This document shows, one piece after another, positions 1-8,696 of a stretch of DNA of 64,000 nt. Location: positions 1-64,000 of the forward strand of contig JAIXYQ010000013.1 of NCBI GenBank assembly GCA_027490145.1, read 5' to 3'. Position numbers and translations under genes: made by a program. How positions within the stretch are numbered: position 1 is the stretch's first letter; every line of letters starts with the position of its first letter. A model generated the notes under the pieces. That model was given only the letters and a program-made list of their open reading frames with translations. It was not told the DNA's origin and did no database searches. This stretch comes from Planctomycetaceae bacterium. Its GTDB lineage: Bacteria; Planctomycetota; Phycisphaerae; Phycisphaerales; SM1A02.

Positions 1-388
1 ACCCGCCTCCGAACACGCGGTTCGTGCCGCCTTCGCGACTCCCAAAGCCGCGCAGCGCAGGGCCGCTCGGTCGCTGCGGACGGCCCGGAGCTGATGGATT
101 GACCGCGTGGCATTCAGTGCTCGCCATGCGGCCGTCGCGGAAAAGGGGGCGCGGCATGCCTCGCAGAGCGAGTTCCGCAGCTTGCGAGGAAAGCTGGCGC
201 GCAGCAGTGCACAGTGACCACGGGGTGACAGACGCGCCAGTTTCTGAGCAGGCGAGGACTGTCTGAGCGAACGAGGCATGCCGGCGCCCCACAGGGAGCG
301 ACGGCCGCGAAGGACAGCAGGCTCGCGCGAACGAGGCATACCGCGCACCAAGGGGAGCGCCGGCCGCAGGCCGCTTCGCTCAGTCGAC
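1..388. other. Gene-free stretch with short degenerate repeats
   Basis: I see no credible gene here. The short open frames have no recognisable protein and no ribosome-binding site. The stretch holds related copies of a GAGGCATRCCG-type sequence: a direct pair at about 265-311 and 325-369, each beginning GCGAACGAGGCAT and running on through a similar GGGAGCG and GGCCGC, and an inverted copy at about 145-170. This looks like dispersed intergenic repeat or remnant DNA. It lies downstream of the small lipoprotein gene on the minus strand. Confidence 0.5.
265..369. repeat. Imperfect direct repeat pair, about 45 bp each
   Basis: Copy A spans about 265-311 and copy B about 325-369. They share the GCGAACGAGGCAT core, a GGGAGCG block and a GGCCGC block in the same order, with roughly four fifths identity by eye. 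A shorter inverted copy (GCGGCATGCCTCGC) lies at about 151-164. I know of no named element of this sequence. The copies could be members of a genome-wide intergenic repeat family, which this window alone cannot show. Confidence 0.45.
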
Positions 389-784
389 TCACTTCGCCGC
401 GGCGGGCTCGACCGAAGCCGGGCCGACCGTCACGATCGACTGCCCCATGTCGGGGTCCACGCGATCCGCACGGACCTCGTAGCGCACCAGGCGGCTGTCC
501 TTGGCCAGCTCGATGCGGGCATCGTTGCGGGTCCCATCCGGGCCGCGGACGGCCCACCCGTTCGCCGACGCGGCGGAAGCGATCGCCTGGGACTGCGCGA
601 GGGCATCGGTCACCTTGCCGCGGGACACGAAGGTCCCGCGCACCAGCCGGCCGTCCTGCCGCTCCACCCCGATCGACTGCACGCCCAGGAGCCCCGGAAC
701 CTGCGGGATGTCGCTGTCCAAGAGCGTGGGCGGGGCCGAGCAGGCGGCAACGAGGACCGTGATTGCACCAAGCGCGCGCTTCAT
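389..784 (-). CDS. Small predicted lipoprotein of unknown function
   Basis: A 131-residue protein with a short signal peptide ending in a lipobox (V-A-A-C, Cys15), so it is probably lipid-anchored in the cell envelope. The mature part has no domain I recognise; it is Asp/Arg-rich with a C-terminal Ala/Pro tail. The ATG at 784 is preferred over the in-frame upstream ATG at 793 because it gives the better signal peptide and follows a TAGGGT hexamer by 7 nt. The gene diverges from murJ, whose start is only 17 bp away, so this gene's promoter reaches to the murJ start codon. No function can be assigned. Confidence 0.75.
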   Translation of the reverse strand: MKRALGAITVLVAACSAPPTLLDSDIPQVPGLLGVQSIGVERQDGRLVRGTFVSRGKVTDALAQSQAIASAASANGWAVRGPDGTRNDARIELAKDSRLVRYEVRADRVDPDMGQSIVTVGPASVEPAAAK

Positions 785-791
785 GCCGATC

Positions 792-797
792 ACCCTA
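792..797 (-). promoter_or_regulatory. Putative -10 element for the lipoprotein gene (leaderless)
   Basis: On the minus strand the sequence reads TGG TAGGGT followed by 7 nt and the ATG at 784. The TGn before the hexamer makes an extended -10. The spacing implies that transcription starts at or next to the start codon. No -35 box is evident. Confidence 0.4.
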
Positions 798-801
798 CCA
801 C

Positions 802-2367
802 ATGGCCGGAACGCTCGAACGAGACTCGCGGACCGTCAGCCTCATGACGATGGCCAGCCGCGTGACGGGGCTCGTCCGCGAGGCCGCGATGAGCCGCCTG
901 TTCGGCATGAGCGCGTTCACGGATGCCTTCTTCTTCGCCTTCCAGCTGCCGAACCTGTTCCGACGGCTCTTCGGCGAGGGGGCGCTGAGCGCGGCCTTCC
1001 TGCCGGAGTACGCGCGGCTTGACCGCGATGATCCAACCAGCGCCAGGGCGCTCTCGGCCATGGTCTTCGGGCGCTTCGCCGTCGGCATGACGGTGATCGC
1101 CGCGGCGGGCATTGCGCTGCTGCTTGCGGTCGAGGGGCTGCTCGACCGTGAGGACGCCGAGCTCGTGCAGGAGCTCATGGCGATCATGCTGCCGTACATG
1201 CCCATGGTCTGCCTGGTCGCGCTCGTCGGCGCGGTGCTGCAGGTCCGGGGCATCTTCGCACCGACCGCGGCGGCGCCGATCATCCTGAACCTGGGCATGG
1301 TGGCGGGAGCGTTCGCCGGGGCGCACCTGCACGGCGTCGAAGGTCCGGCTGCCTTCCGATCGATCGCCTGGGCCGTGTTGGTCGCGGGCATCCTGCAGGT
1401 GGGATGGAGCGCCTGGGCGCTGCGTCGAGCCGGCGCTTGGCCGAGCGGCCGGACCGCGGCCGCTGCCGCGAGCTTCCGAACGGTGCTCGCCCGGTTCGTG
1501 CCCACGGCACTGGGCCTGGGCGTGCTGCAGCTGAACACCTTCGTCGACAGCCTCATCGCGAGTTGGCCGTCGGTGGTCGGGCCAACCATCCTGGGCTTCG
1601 ATTACCCGCTCGAGGCGGGCGCGCAGACCACACTGAACTACGCACAGCGGCTCTACGAATTCCCCCTGGGCGTCTTCGGCATCGCGATCGCCACGGCGAT
1701 CTTCCCGCGACTCGCCGCCGCCAAGGATGACGAGGCCTTCGGCGACATCCTCCGACGCGGGGTCCGGCTGACGGTGTTCATCGGCGTCGGCGCCGGTACG
1801 GGGCTCATGCTGGTGGCGGTGCCGCTCACGGCGACCACGTTCCAGGGCGCGGCCTTCACACCCGAGGACACCGACCGCGTGGCTGCGGCACTGCTGGCGT
1901 ATGCGCCGGCGATCTGGGCCTACAGCGCAAATCACGTCTTCACGCGCGCCTTCTACTCGCGCGGCGACATGCGCACCCCGCTGAAGGTCAGCCTGGTCAT
2001 GGTGGCGCTGAACCTGGTTCTGAACCTGGCGCTCATCTGGACGCCGCTGCGCGAGACGGGGCTCGCCTGGTCCACGGCCTTCTGCGCGGTCGTGCAGTGC
2101 ATCGTGCTCGCGCGGGTCCTGCGGATCCGGCATGGCCAAGGGGTCGACGCCGGCGTGCTGCGCTCGGCGCTCCGGTCGATGCTGTGCGCCGGCGTGATGG
2201 CGGCCGTGCTCTGGGCGGTCGACCTCGCCGTCGATCTGGACGATGGTTGGTCCGCCCGCGCCGTCGAGCTGGCCATCCTGACGACCACCGGTGGCCTCGC
2301 CTTCCTCGGCTGCGGCGCACTGCTGCGCATGCCCGAAATGAAATGGGCGCTCGGCCGGTCGGCCTGA
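802..2367 (+). CDS. murJ: Lipid II flippase MurJ (MviN family)
   Basis: A 521-residue polytopic membrane protein of normal MurJ length. It flips the peptidoglycan precursor lipid II across the inner membrane. The N-terminus carries the family signature (SRVTGLVREAAMSRLFG, about residues 16-32, then AFTDAFFFAFQLPNLFRRLF), and about a dozen or more hydrophobic segments follow. The ATG at 802 is chosen because the family match begins just after it; an upstream in-frame ATG at 763 would run into the divergent lipoprotein gene. A strong hairpin covers the stop codon, and the gene converges on the M16 peptidase pair. Confidence 0.95.
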   Translation: MAGTLERDSRTVSLMTMASRVTGLVREAAMSRLFGMSAFTDAFFFAFQLPNLFRRLFGEGALSAAFLPEYARLDRDDPTSARALSAMVFGRFAVGMTVIAAAGIALLLAVEGLLDREDAELVQELMAIMLPYMPMVCLVALVGAVLQVRGIFAPTAAAPIILNLGMVAGAFAGAHLHGVEGPAAFRSIAWAVLVAGILQVGWSAWALRRAGAWPSGRTAAAAASFRTVLARFVPTALGLGVLQLNTFVDSLIASWPSVVGPTILGFDYPLEAGAQTTLNYAQRLYEFPLGVFGIAIATAIFPRLAAAKDDEAFGDILRRGVRLTVFIGVGAGTGLMLVAVPLTATTFQGAAFTPEDTDRVAAALLAYAPAIWAYSANHVFTRAFYSRGDMRTPLKVSLVMVALNLVLNLALIWTPLRETGLAWSTAFCAVVQCIVLARVLRIRHGQGVDAGVLRSALRSMLCAGVMAAVLWAVDLAVDLDDGWSARAVELAILTTTGGLAFLGCGALLRMPEMKWALGRSA

Positions 2368-2375
2368 GCGCCCAT
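2343..2375. terminator. Hairpin over the murJ stop, possible bidirectional terminator
   Basis: A 10-bp perfect stem (ATGGGCGCTC with GAGCGCCCAT) encloses a GGCC/GGCC inner stem and includes the murJ TGA. A second GC-rich hairpin, CCGGGG/CCCCGG, follows at 2393-2410. Neither has a strong T-tract. The position between convergent genes (murJ and the peptidase ending at 2416) fits a bidirectional terminator. Confidence 0.5.
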
Positions 2376-2415
2376 CGCTGGATCGTGGATGCCCGGGGGC
2401 AACGCCCCGGACCGA

Positions 2416-3903
2416 TCACTTCATCGGCAGCGGCGCAAGCGTCATCGGATCGCGCAGCGGCAGGTGCTTCGTCGGACCGAGGTCCTTCTCGAGCATGGCC
2501 ATGGTGGCCCGGCCGCCCTGGTCGCCCTTGGCGATCTCGTCCCACTTGCCGACCACGAGGATCGTGACCTTCGAAGGATCGAGGTACTTCTGCGCCACGC
2601 GCTGGATGTCCGCCGGGGTCACCTTGGCGACCTTGTCGCGGAAGGTCGTCCAGTAGTCGCCCGGGCGCTTGGTCCACTCATCGGTCATGAAGACGCCGAG
2701 CGTGGCGTCGCGGCTGCTGAAGGTCTCGGGGAAGGTCTCGATGAACGACTTCTTCGCCGTGTCGAGTTCCTGAGCCGTGACGGGCGAGCTGCGGATGCGC
2801 GCCATCTCCTCGAGCACGAGCTTCGCAGCGAGCGCGCAGGTCGCGTTCTTGCTCTCGAAGCTCGCACGCCACTGGCCCGGCCAGAAGACCTCGGCCGAGA
2901 ACTGGCTGCCGGCGCTGTAGGCCAGGCCCTCGTCCGAACGCACGCGCTGCGTGATGCGGCTGGTGAACCCACCTCCACCCAGGATGTCGTTCATCACCAT
3001 GAACGGGATGTAGTCCGGGTCATCGCGCGTGATCGCCGGCAGGCCGATGATGAACTTGCCCTGCGGGATGTCCTTCTCGACGTGGTAGATGCCCGGCACC
3101 AGCGACGCGGCGGGCACCGGTGGGTTGGCCTGCTCGGCGCCGGCGGTCCAGCCCGAGAACGCCTTGGACAGCTTCTCCAGCATGACCTTGCGGTCGAAGT
3201 CGCCGGTGACGGCGATCTTCATGTTCCCGGGGTGGAAGATCGATGCGGCCATCGCCTTCATCGAAGCGGCGTCGAAGCCCTTGAGCCCGGCCTCGGTCAT
3301 CTGCTGGCCCCGGTAGTGCTCGTCGCCGTAGCTCAGGCGGCGCCACTCCGAGCCCGAGATCGTCGACGCGCTGTCGTTGCGCTTCTTCATCTCGCTCATG
3401 GCCTCGGCCACGGCCACCTCGAGCTTCGATGCATCGAAGCCGGGCGACTTCAGCATGTCCACGAGCAGCGCGAGGCTCTCGTCGAAGGTGCTGGCCAGGC
3501 AGTTCAGGCTCGCCGACGAGGTCCAGTCGCTCGAGGCGATGCCGATCTTGGTGGCGAGGAAGTCCAGGCGCTCGTCGACGTCCGACGCCTTCATCGACGC
3601 CGTGCCGCCCAGGCGCATCTGGCTGGCCGTCATGGCGGCCAGGCCGGACTTGCCCGCGGGATCGAGGTTGCTGCCGCCCTTGAAGGTGATCACGAGGTTG
3701 ATCAGCGGGAACTCCTTCGACGGTGCAAGGAAGACCGGCGTTCCATCGGGCAGCGTGGTGCGGTATTCCGACGGGCTCGGCGGATTGAAGGCGAGCGGGG
3801 GATAGGCGATGTCACCCGGGTGGCGCGGCAGGTCATCGGCCGCGAACGCGAGGCAACCCAGCGCGAGTGCGCCGATCGACAGGGTGGTGGTCAGGTGCTT
3901 CAT
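2416..3903 (-). CDS. M16 family peptidase-like protein, catalytically degenerate
   Basis: A 495-residue exported protein (signal peptide about residues 1-21) with the two-lobed insulinase/processing-peptidase fold. The N-terminal half has TLPDGTPVFLAPSKEFPLINL and the C-terminal half has the repeated ITQRVRSDEGLAYS type motif. At the place where the zinc motif HxxEH should be, near residue 90, it reads GLAAMTASQM, so the zinc ligands and catalytic Glu are missing. It follows an M16 gene with an intact motif after 31 bp and is probably the non-catalytic partner of a periplasmic heterodimer. This is an inference from known M16B pairs. Confidence 0.88.
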   Translation of the reverse strand: MKHLTTTLSIGALALGCLAFAADDLPRHPGDIAYPPLAFNPPSPSEYRTTLPDGTPVFLAPSKEFPLINLVITFKGGSNLDPAGKSGLAAMTASQMRLGGTASMKASDVDERLDFLATKIGIASSDWTSSASLNCLASTFDESLALLVDMLKSPGFDASKLEVAVAEAMSEMKKRNDSASTISGSEWRRLSYGDEHYRGQQMTEAGLKGFDAASMKAMAASIFHPGNMKIAVTGDFDRKVMLEKLSKAFSGWTAGAEQANPPVPAASLVPGIYHVEKDIPQGKFIIGLPAITRDDPDYIPFMVMNDILGGGGFTSRITQRVRSDEGLAYSAGSQFSAEVFWPGQWRASFESKNATCALAAKLVLEEMARIRSSPVTAQELDTAKKSFIETFPETFSSRDATLGVFMTDEWTKRPGDYWTTFRDKVAKVTPADIQRVAQKYLDPSKVTILVVGKWDEIAKGDQGGRATMAMLEKDLGPTKHLPLRDPMTLAPLPMK

Positions 3904-3934
3904 GGTGTGTGGTCCTGTGTGTGGTGTCGTTGGG

Positions 3935-5833
3935 TCACTTGGCGGCCGGGGCAGCGCCCTTCTCGAGTTCCGCGATGCGGGCGAGCATGCGGTCCTTCAT
4001 GAACCCGATGAACGGGCGCATGGCTTCGGGTGCCGCGGCGGCCTGGGCATCGAACTGACCGAGGCCTTCCTTGAGCTTGGCCAGGTCGGTCTCCGCGGCG
4101 ATGCGCTTGATGGCCTGCTTGGCCATCGCCTGCATCTGCGGGGGCAGGGCCGCAAGCGCCGGATCCGTCGGCTCGTCGGCGGTGCCGCCGGCGGGCGCTG
4201 CCTTGCGCACGTAGGTGGCGACGCTGCGGTTGGTGACATCGAAGTACTTCTTCGCCACGCGCTGGATGTCGGCGGGTGTGACGGCGAGCAGCTTGCCGCT
4301 CTCGGTGTTCACCTCGCGCCAGTCACCCAGCGAGGCGCTCACGCCCAGCTGCAGCATGATGAAGAAGTTGTTCTGCAGGCGGCGGTATTCATCGGCGGCG
4401 ATGCCGTTGCGCACCTTCTGCAGTTCCTGCTCCGACACCGGCTCGTCCTGCAGGCGCTTGAGCGCGGCGTACCAGCCATCCTCGAGCTGGCGCGGGGTCG
4501 CGCCACCCTTCACTTCGGCGCTGAAGGAGAAAGCGCCGGCGTACTTGCGCGAGTCCTGGCGGGCACCCGCGTCCGAAGCGACGCCCGAGCCCTCGACCAT
4601 CGACTTGTACAGGCGGCCCGTGCGGCCGTTGAGGATCTGCGACATGACCTCGAGCGGGTACGAGTCCGCGTGCTGGAAGGGCACCGTGTGGTAGCGCACC
4701 TCGACCTGCGGCTCGGTCTCGGCCTCGGCGTTCATGCGCATCTCGGCGAGCTGCTTCACCTCGAGCGTCACGACCGGCGGCGGCGTCGCGCCGCGCTTGA
4801 GCCGGCTGAAGTAGCGCTTGAGCATGGGCTTGACCTTGGCGGCATCGAAGTCGCCGACGATCACGCCCGTGAGGTTGTTGGGGCAGTAGTAGGTCTGGAA
4901 GTACCGCTGCGCCTCGTCCATGGTGTAGCTGTTGAGGTCGCTCGGCCAGCCGATGACCGGCCAGGAGTAGGGGCTCGAGAGCCAGAACATGGCCTCGAAC
5001 TGCTCGTCGAAGGTGCCGGTGGGCGTGCTTTCGGTGCGGAGACGGCGCTCCTCGTGCACGACATCGCGTTCCGAGAAGAACTCACGGAACACGCTGTCAT
5101 CCAGGCGGTCGGACTCCATCCAGCACCAGAGCTCCATCTTGTTGCTCGGCACGTTGATGAAGTAGAAGGTCTGGTCGTAGCTGGTGAACGCGTTCATCCG
5201 GCTGCCGCCGCCAGCGGTGTATAGCTGGTCGAACTCGTCCTTGACGATGCTGCCCTTGGTCTTCTGCTCGGCCTCGAGCTTGGCGATCTCGGCCTGCGCG
5301 GCCTTCATCGCGTCGGCATCCTTCGCCGGATCCATCGAGCCGAGCTTGGCCTGGAGCGCGTTGATCGCCTCGGTGTTGGCGCGGCCCTGCTGGGCGTCCA
5401 TGGATGCCTTGAGCTCAGCGCGCAGGCGCTTGAGTTCCGGGGTGTCGTTGGCGGGGTTCCACGGGTCGTCGATCTCGCCGCGGAAGTAGCGGGCGTACTG
5501 GTCGCCCCAGGTCAGCTGGTTCATCCGGTCACGCAAGGCCTTCTGGCCCGTGCGGAACTCCTCGTCGCGCTTGGGGTCACGCGTGGCGACCGTGTTGGTC
5601 CCCTTGAACATCATGTGTTCGAAGAAGTGGCTGATGCCCGTGATGCCGGGGCGCTCGTTGGCGCTGCCGACCTTGGCCACCCAACCCGCCGACACCGTGT
5701 TCGGCTGGTCGTTGCGCGGCACGAGCAGGAACTCCATGCCGTTGTCGAGGGTGAAGACTTCCACGGGAAGCTGCTGCGCGGTGGCGGCGGCAGAGACGAT
5801 GAGCGCGACGGCGCTGCTGATCAGGTATCGCAT
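3935..5833 (-). CDS. M16 family zinc metallopeptidase, catalytic
   Basis: A 632-residue exported peptidase (signal peptide about residues 1-19, ending ATA-Q). The zinc-binding and catalytic motif HFFEH is intact at residues 69-73, inside the usual ITGISHFFEHMMFKGT setting. An insertion of about 100 residues follows, rich in Ala, Glu, Lys and Gln and probably a helical hairpin or coiled coil. The C-terminal M16 half follows. A GGAG ribosome site precedes the ATG at 5833; an in-frame TTG at 5845 is less likely. It is cotranscribed with the degenerate paralogue downstream, and together they probably form a periplasmic protein or peptide degrading pair. Confidence 0.92.
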   Translation of the reverse strand: MRYLISSAVALIVSAAATAQQLPVEVFTLDNGMEFLLVPRNDQPNTVSAGWVAKVGSANERPGITGISHFFEHMMFKGTNTVATRDPKRDEEFRTGQKALRDRMNQLTWGDQYARYFRGEIDDPWNPANDTPELKRLRAELKASMDAQQGRANTEAINALQAKLGSMDPAKDADAMKAAQAEIAKLEAEQKTKGSIVKDEFDQLYTAGGGSRMNAFTSYDQTFYFINVPSNKMELWCWMESDRLDDSVFREFFSERDVVHEERRLRTESTPTGTFDEQFEAMFWLSSPYSWPVIGWPSDLNSYTMDEAQRYFQTYYCPNNLTGVIVGDFDAAKVKPMLKRYFSRLKRGATPPPVVTLEVKQLAEMRMNAEAETEPQVEVRYHTVPFQHADSYPLEVMSQILNGRTGRLYKSMVEGSGVASDAGARQDSRKYAGAFSFSAEVKGGATPRQLEDGWYAALKRLQDEPVSEQELQKVRNGIAADEYRRLQNNFFIMLQLGVSASLGDWREVNTESGKLLAVTPADIQRVAKKYFDVTNRSVATYVRKAAPAGGTADEPTDPALAALPPQMQAMAKQAIKRIAAETDLAKLKEGLGQFDAQAAAAPEAMRPFIGFMKDRMLARIAELEKGAAPAAK

Positions 5834-5914
5834 GAGGTGCTCCAAGGGGGCGAAACGGAGACTCTACGCGAGCCCTTCATCTGTGGATTCTGGTGTGACT
5901 TGGGCAGCCGCCAC

Positions 5915-5942
5915 TTGTCCATCGAGCCGGGCGAACTACTCT
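5915..5942 (+). promoter_or_regulatory. Putative promoter, TTGTCC-16-TACTCT, leaderless
   Basis: TTGTCC at 5915-5920 and TACTCT at 5937-5942 are separated by 16 bp. Only 6 nt (TCGCCC) separate the hexamer from the ATG at 5949, so the mRNA should start at or very near the start codon. This is the best -35/-10 pair among the leaderless-type promoters in the window. Confidence 0.5.
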
Positions 5943-5948
5943 TCGCCC

Positions 5949-7784
5949 ATGTCCCCACGAACATTGTGTGCAGGAGTTATCGCCACTTTGTTGGCGTGCC
6001 TCCCGGCGGCGGCCCAGCTCCGCGTGGTGACCTACAACATCTCGGCACTCGAAGGCAACGCATCGGCGCTGCAGGGGGTCTTCGCGGGCCTGCATGCCGA
6101 CGACCGCATCGGTCCGGCGCAGCCGATCGACATCATTTGCTTCCAGGAGTGCCCCCAGGCGGCTGTGACGACGTTGGGCAATCTGCTTGCGGCGTCGGCG
6201 CCGGTCGGGGTGACCTACACCCGTGCGACCTACACGACGAGTTCCAGCGAGGATGGAGCGACCGGTGCGCAGGCCCTGTTCTATCGAACGGGCCGATTCA
6301 CGGAGATCACCAGCGGGCACGTCGACCTGTCGACCGGCGGCGGCCGCAACAGTGATCGCTGGCTGCTGCAGCTCAGCGGCTACTCGAGCACCGCGGCGCG
6401 GATCTACGTCTACAGCTCCCACCTCAAGGCGAGCACGGGCAGTGCGAACGTCGCGGAGCGGCTCGCCGGCGCAACCACGCTGCGCAACAACGCCGACACG
6501 CTGCCGGCGGGCAGCAACATCATCTTCCTCGGTGACTACAACATGTACACGAACACCGAGTCCGGATACGAGAAGATGACGACCGGTGGGGTCTACCCAG
6601 CCGTCGATCCGTGGGGCACCTCGAACTGGACCGGCAGCGCCAATGCAATCAAGCACTCGCAGTCGCCGCGACTGGCCAACGATGCACTCGTCGGTGGTGG
6701 GGTCGATGACCGTTTCGACTTGACGCTCTTCGCCGGTGGGTTGAACGATGGCCTCGGCCTCTCCTACATCCCCGGCACGGTGCGCACGCTCGGCAACGAC
6801 GGCAACCACTTCGACATCGCCATCAACACGGGCACCAATTCCTACTACCCGACGAACATTGCCCGGTCGAACGCCCTGGCCAACCACCTGTTCGGCGCAT
6901 CGGACCACATGCCCGTGGTGCTGGAGTTCCAAGTGCCGGCTGCGTCGTCGGCCGTGCTCCAGGCCATGCCGGCGCGCGTGCTCGTCGGCGCCGCGGTCCC
7001 CGTGCGTGCCAACGTCAGCAATGTCGCCGAAGGTGTCTGGGACTCGGGCATCGATGACCTTCTGTACTCCGTGAGCGGATCGGGTGCCGTGGTCGGCTCG
7101 ACCAGCGGTGTCGCGCCGCTCGCACCGTCGGTGGCGGTCGCGCAACTCGCCCTGAACACCGGTTCCGCCGGCATCGCGTCGGGAATCGTCACGGTGACTA
7201 CCACCGCACAGGCCGCAGCCAACCCGACGATCCAACTCCCGGTGTCGGTACAGGTCAGCGCCCACGCGAACCCGTCGTTCTCGACGACGGCCGACCAGGA
7301 CACGCGCGCCCTGGCGTGGGCGTTCCCCGCGGGCACCGTCAATGCAGAGATCGACGTGACGATCGCCAACTTCGGCTTTGCGGGCACGGCATCGCTCCTG
7401 GTGATCGACGGCATCACCTCGTCGGGGCAGGCGATCTCGGCAGTCTCCGGCATCGGCTCGCAGGTTGGTGCCACGCCCGGCACGATCCGCCTTCGCCTGC
7501 CCGGCAGCGCAGCCCTCGCGCCGGGTTCGTACCCCGCCACGGTCCAGGTCCAGTCCAGCGATGAGAACCTGCCGGGTCGGCAGTCCTTCTCGAGCACCAT
7601 CAACGTCACGATCACCGTCGAGGGCTCGTCACGTCCCGAGGACATCAACCAGGATGGCATCGTCGATGGCGGTGACCTTGCGGTGCTGCTCTCGCAGTGG
7701 GGCACGACCGGCGAGGCCGACATCGATGGGAGCGGTCTCGTGGATGGGTCGGACCTCGGCATGCTGCTGTCGGCGTGGGGCTGA
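5949..7784 (+). CDS. Secreted endonuclease/exonuclease/phosphatase-fold protein with dockerin-like tail
   Basis: A 611-residue protein with a signal peptide cut after AAAQ (about residue 23). Residues 24-325 are an endonuclease/exonuclease/phosphatase domain: early RVVTYNI, ICFQE with the metal-binding Glu, GDYN near residue 195 and SDHMPV near 318-323. A beta-rich Ala/Ser/Val region of about 240 residues follows. The last about 47 residues are two dockerin-like units (DINQDGIVDGGDL and DIDGSGLVDGSDL, each ending L-x-x-W-G). The probable role is extracellular DNA or phosphoester hydrolysis; the substrate is unknown. The start follows a TACTCT hexamer by 6 nt. Confidence 0.87.
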   Translation: MSPRTLCAGVIATLLACLPAAAQLRVVTYNISALEGNASALQGVFAGLHADDRIGPAQPIDIICFQECPQAAVTTLGNLLAASAPVGVTYTRATYTTSSSEDGATGAQALFYRTGRFTEITSGHVDLSTGGGRNSDRWLLQLSGYSSTAARIYVYSSHLKASTGSANVAERLAGATTLRNNADTLPAGSNIIFLGDYNMYTNTESGYEKMTTGGVYPAVDPWGTSNWTGSANAIKHSQSPRLANDALVGGGVDDRFDLTLFAGGLNDGLGLSYIPGTVRTLGNDGNHFDIAINTGTNSYYPTNIARSNALANHLFGASDHMPVVLEFQVPAASSAVLQAMPARVLVGAAVPVRANVSNVAEGVWDSGIDDLLYSVSGSGAVVGSTSGVAPLAPSVAVAQLALNTGSAGIASGIVTVTTTAQAAANPTIQLPVSVQVSAHANPSFSTTADQDTRALAWAFPAGTVNAEIDVTIANFGFAGTASLLVIDGITSSGQAISAVSGIGSQVGATPGTIRLRLPGSAALAPGSYPATVQVQSSDENLPGRQSFSSTINVTITVEGSSRPEDINQDGIVDGGDLAVLLSQWGTTGEADIDGSGLVDGSDLGMLLSAWG

Positions 7785-7787
7785 GCC

Positions 7788-8618
7788 ATGCGCCGGACGT
7801 CGCGCCTCATTCTCGCCGTCGCTGCGCCGTGCATGGTCGCGCGTGCCGAGTCGATCTCGCTCGGCTCGGCGGCTGATGCCACGCTCATCCAGGAACCGAC
7901 CGGCGAGTACGCGCTTGGTGCGGCCTACAACGTCTACGCGGGCCGCATCGGCGACAACGGCGGCGCCACCATCCGTCGGGGGTTGATGCGCTTCAATCTC
8001 GGCGCGATCCCGGCCGGCAGCACCATCACGAGCGTCACGCTGCGGCTCTACATGAGCCAGACCCAATCGGGATCACAGAACGTCGGACTGCACCGATGTT
8101 CGCTGCCCTGGACCGAGGGAACGGCGTTCGCGTTCGGTGGGGCCGGCACCAATGCCGGCACCGGTGACAGCACCTGGAACTACCAGGTGCATCCCTCGGT
8201 TCCGTGGCCGACCCCGGGCGGCGTGTACTCGGCAACCGCGAGCGCCACCAAGGCCGTTGCGGCCGTCGGGTACTACACGTGGAGCTCCACGGCGTCGCTG
8301 GTGGCGGATGTCCAGTCATGGGTCGACCAGCCCTCGACCAACCATGGTTGGGTCATCAAGGGCAACGAGGCCGCGTCCACCACGGTGAAGCGCTTCGAAT
8401 CCCGCGAGGCCGCCGCAAACCAGCCGCTGCTGGTCGTGAACTACCTGCCCCCACCGAATCGGCCCGCTGACCTCAATTCCAGCGGCGCGGTGGATGGTGC
8501 GGACCTGGCCATCCTGCTGGGCCAGTGGGGAGCCGGGGCGTCAAGCCCGGCCGACTTGACCGACGATGGCGTGGTCAATGGCGGCGACCTGGCGGTCCTC
8601 CTGGGCGATTGGGGCTGA
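7788..8618 (+). CDS. Secreted DNRLRE/CBM96-like beta-sandwich protein with dockerin-like tail
   Basis: A 276-residue exported protein (signal peptide to about residue 20). Residues about 25-220 resemble the DNRLRE or CBM96-type beta-sandwich found in planctomycete surface proteins: a repeated pattern of R-x-L-M-R-F-N-L, V-T-L-R-L-Y, a conserved W-x-E-G-T, then W-V-I-K-G and a C-terminal L-L-V-V-N-Y. Two dockerin-like units ending L-x-x-W-G complete the protein. It begins 3 bp after the nuclease gene and is probably its operon partner. The domain usually binds polysaccharide or acts structurally; no catalytic residues are visible. Confidence 0.82.
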   Translation: MRRTSRLILAVAAPCMVARAESISLGSAADATLIQEPTGEYALGAAYNVYAGRIGDNGGATIRRGLMRFNLGAIPAGSTITSVTLRLYMSQTQSGSQNVGLHRCSLPWTEGTAFAFGGAGTNAGTGDSTWNYQVHPSVPWPTPGGVYSATASATKAVAAVGYYTWSSTASLVADVQSWVDQPSTNHGWVIKGNEAASTTVKRFESREAAANQPLLVVNYLPPPNRPADLNSSGAVDGADLAILLGQWGAGASSPADLTDDGVVNGGDLAVLLGDWG

Positions 8619-8696
8619 TTTTCACGCTTCACTGATCACCACTCGGGGCCAGTAGGGCCCGGGCTCGGGTAGCGTCCTGCGATCCGAGGTGCACCC

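Noticed and set aside
24-266. 80-residue frame at the left edge
   Set aside because: No ribosome site, no homology that I recognise, Arg/Ser-rich composition, and it runs across the repeat sequence.
5550-5948. Upstream extension of the nuclease-fold protein by 133 residues
   Set aside because: That part lies opposite the M16 peptidase gene. A signal peptide begins exactly at the ATG at 5949.
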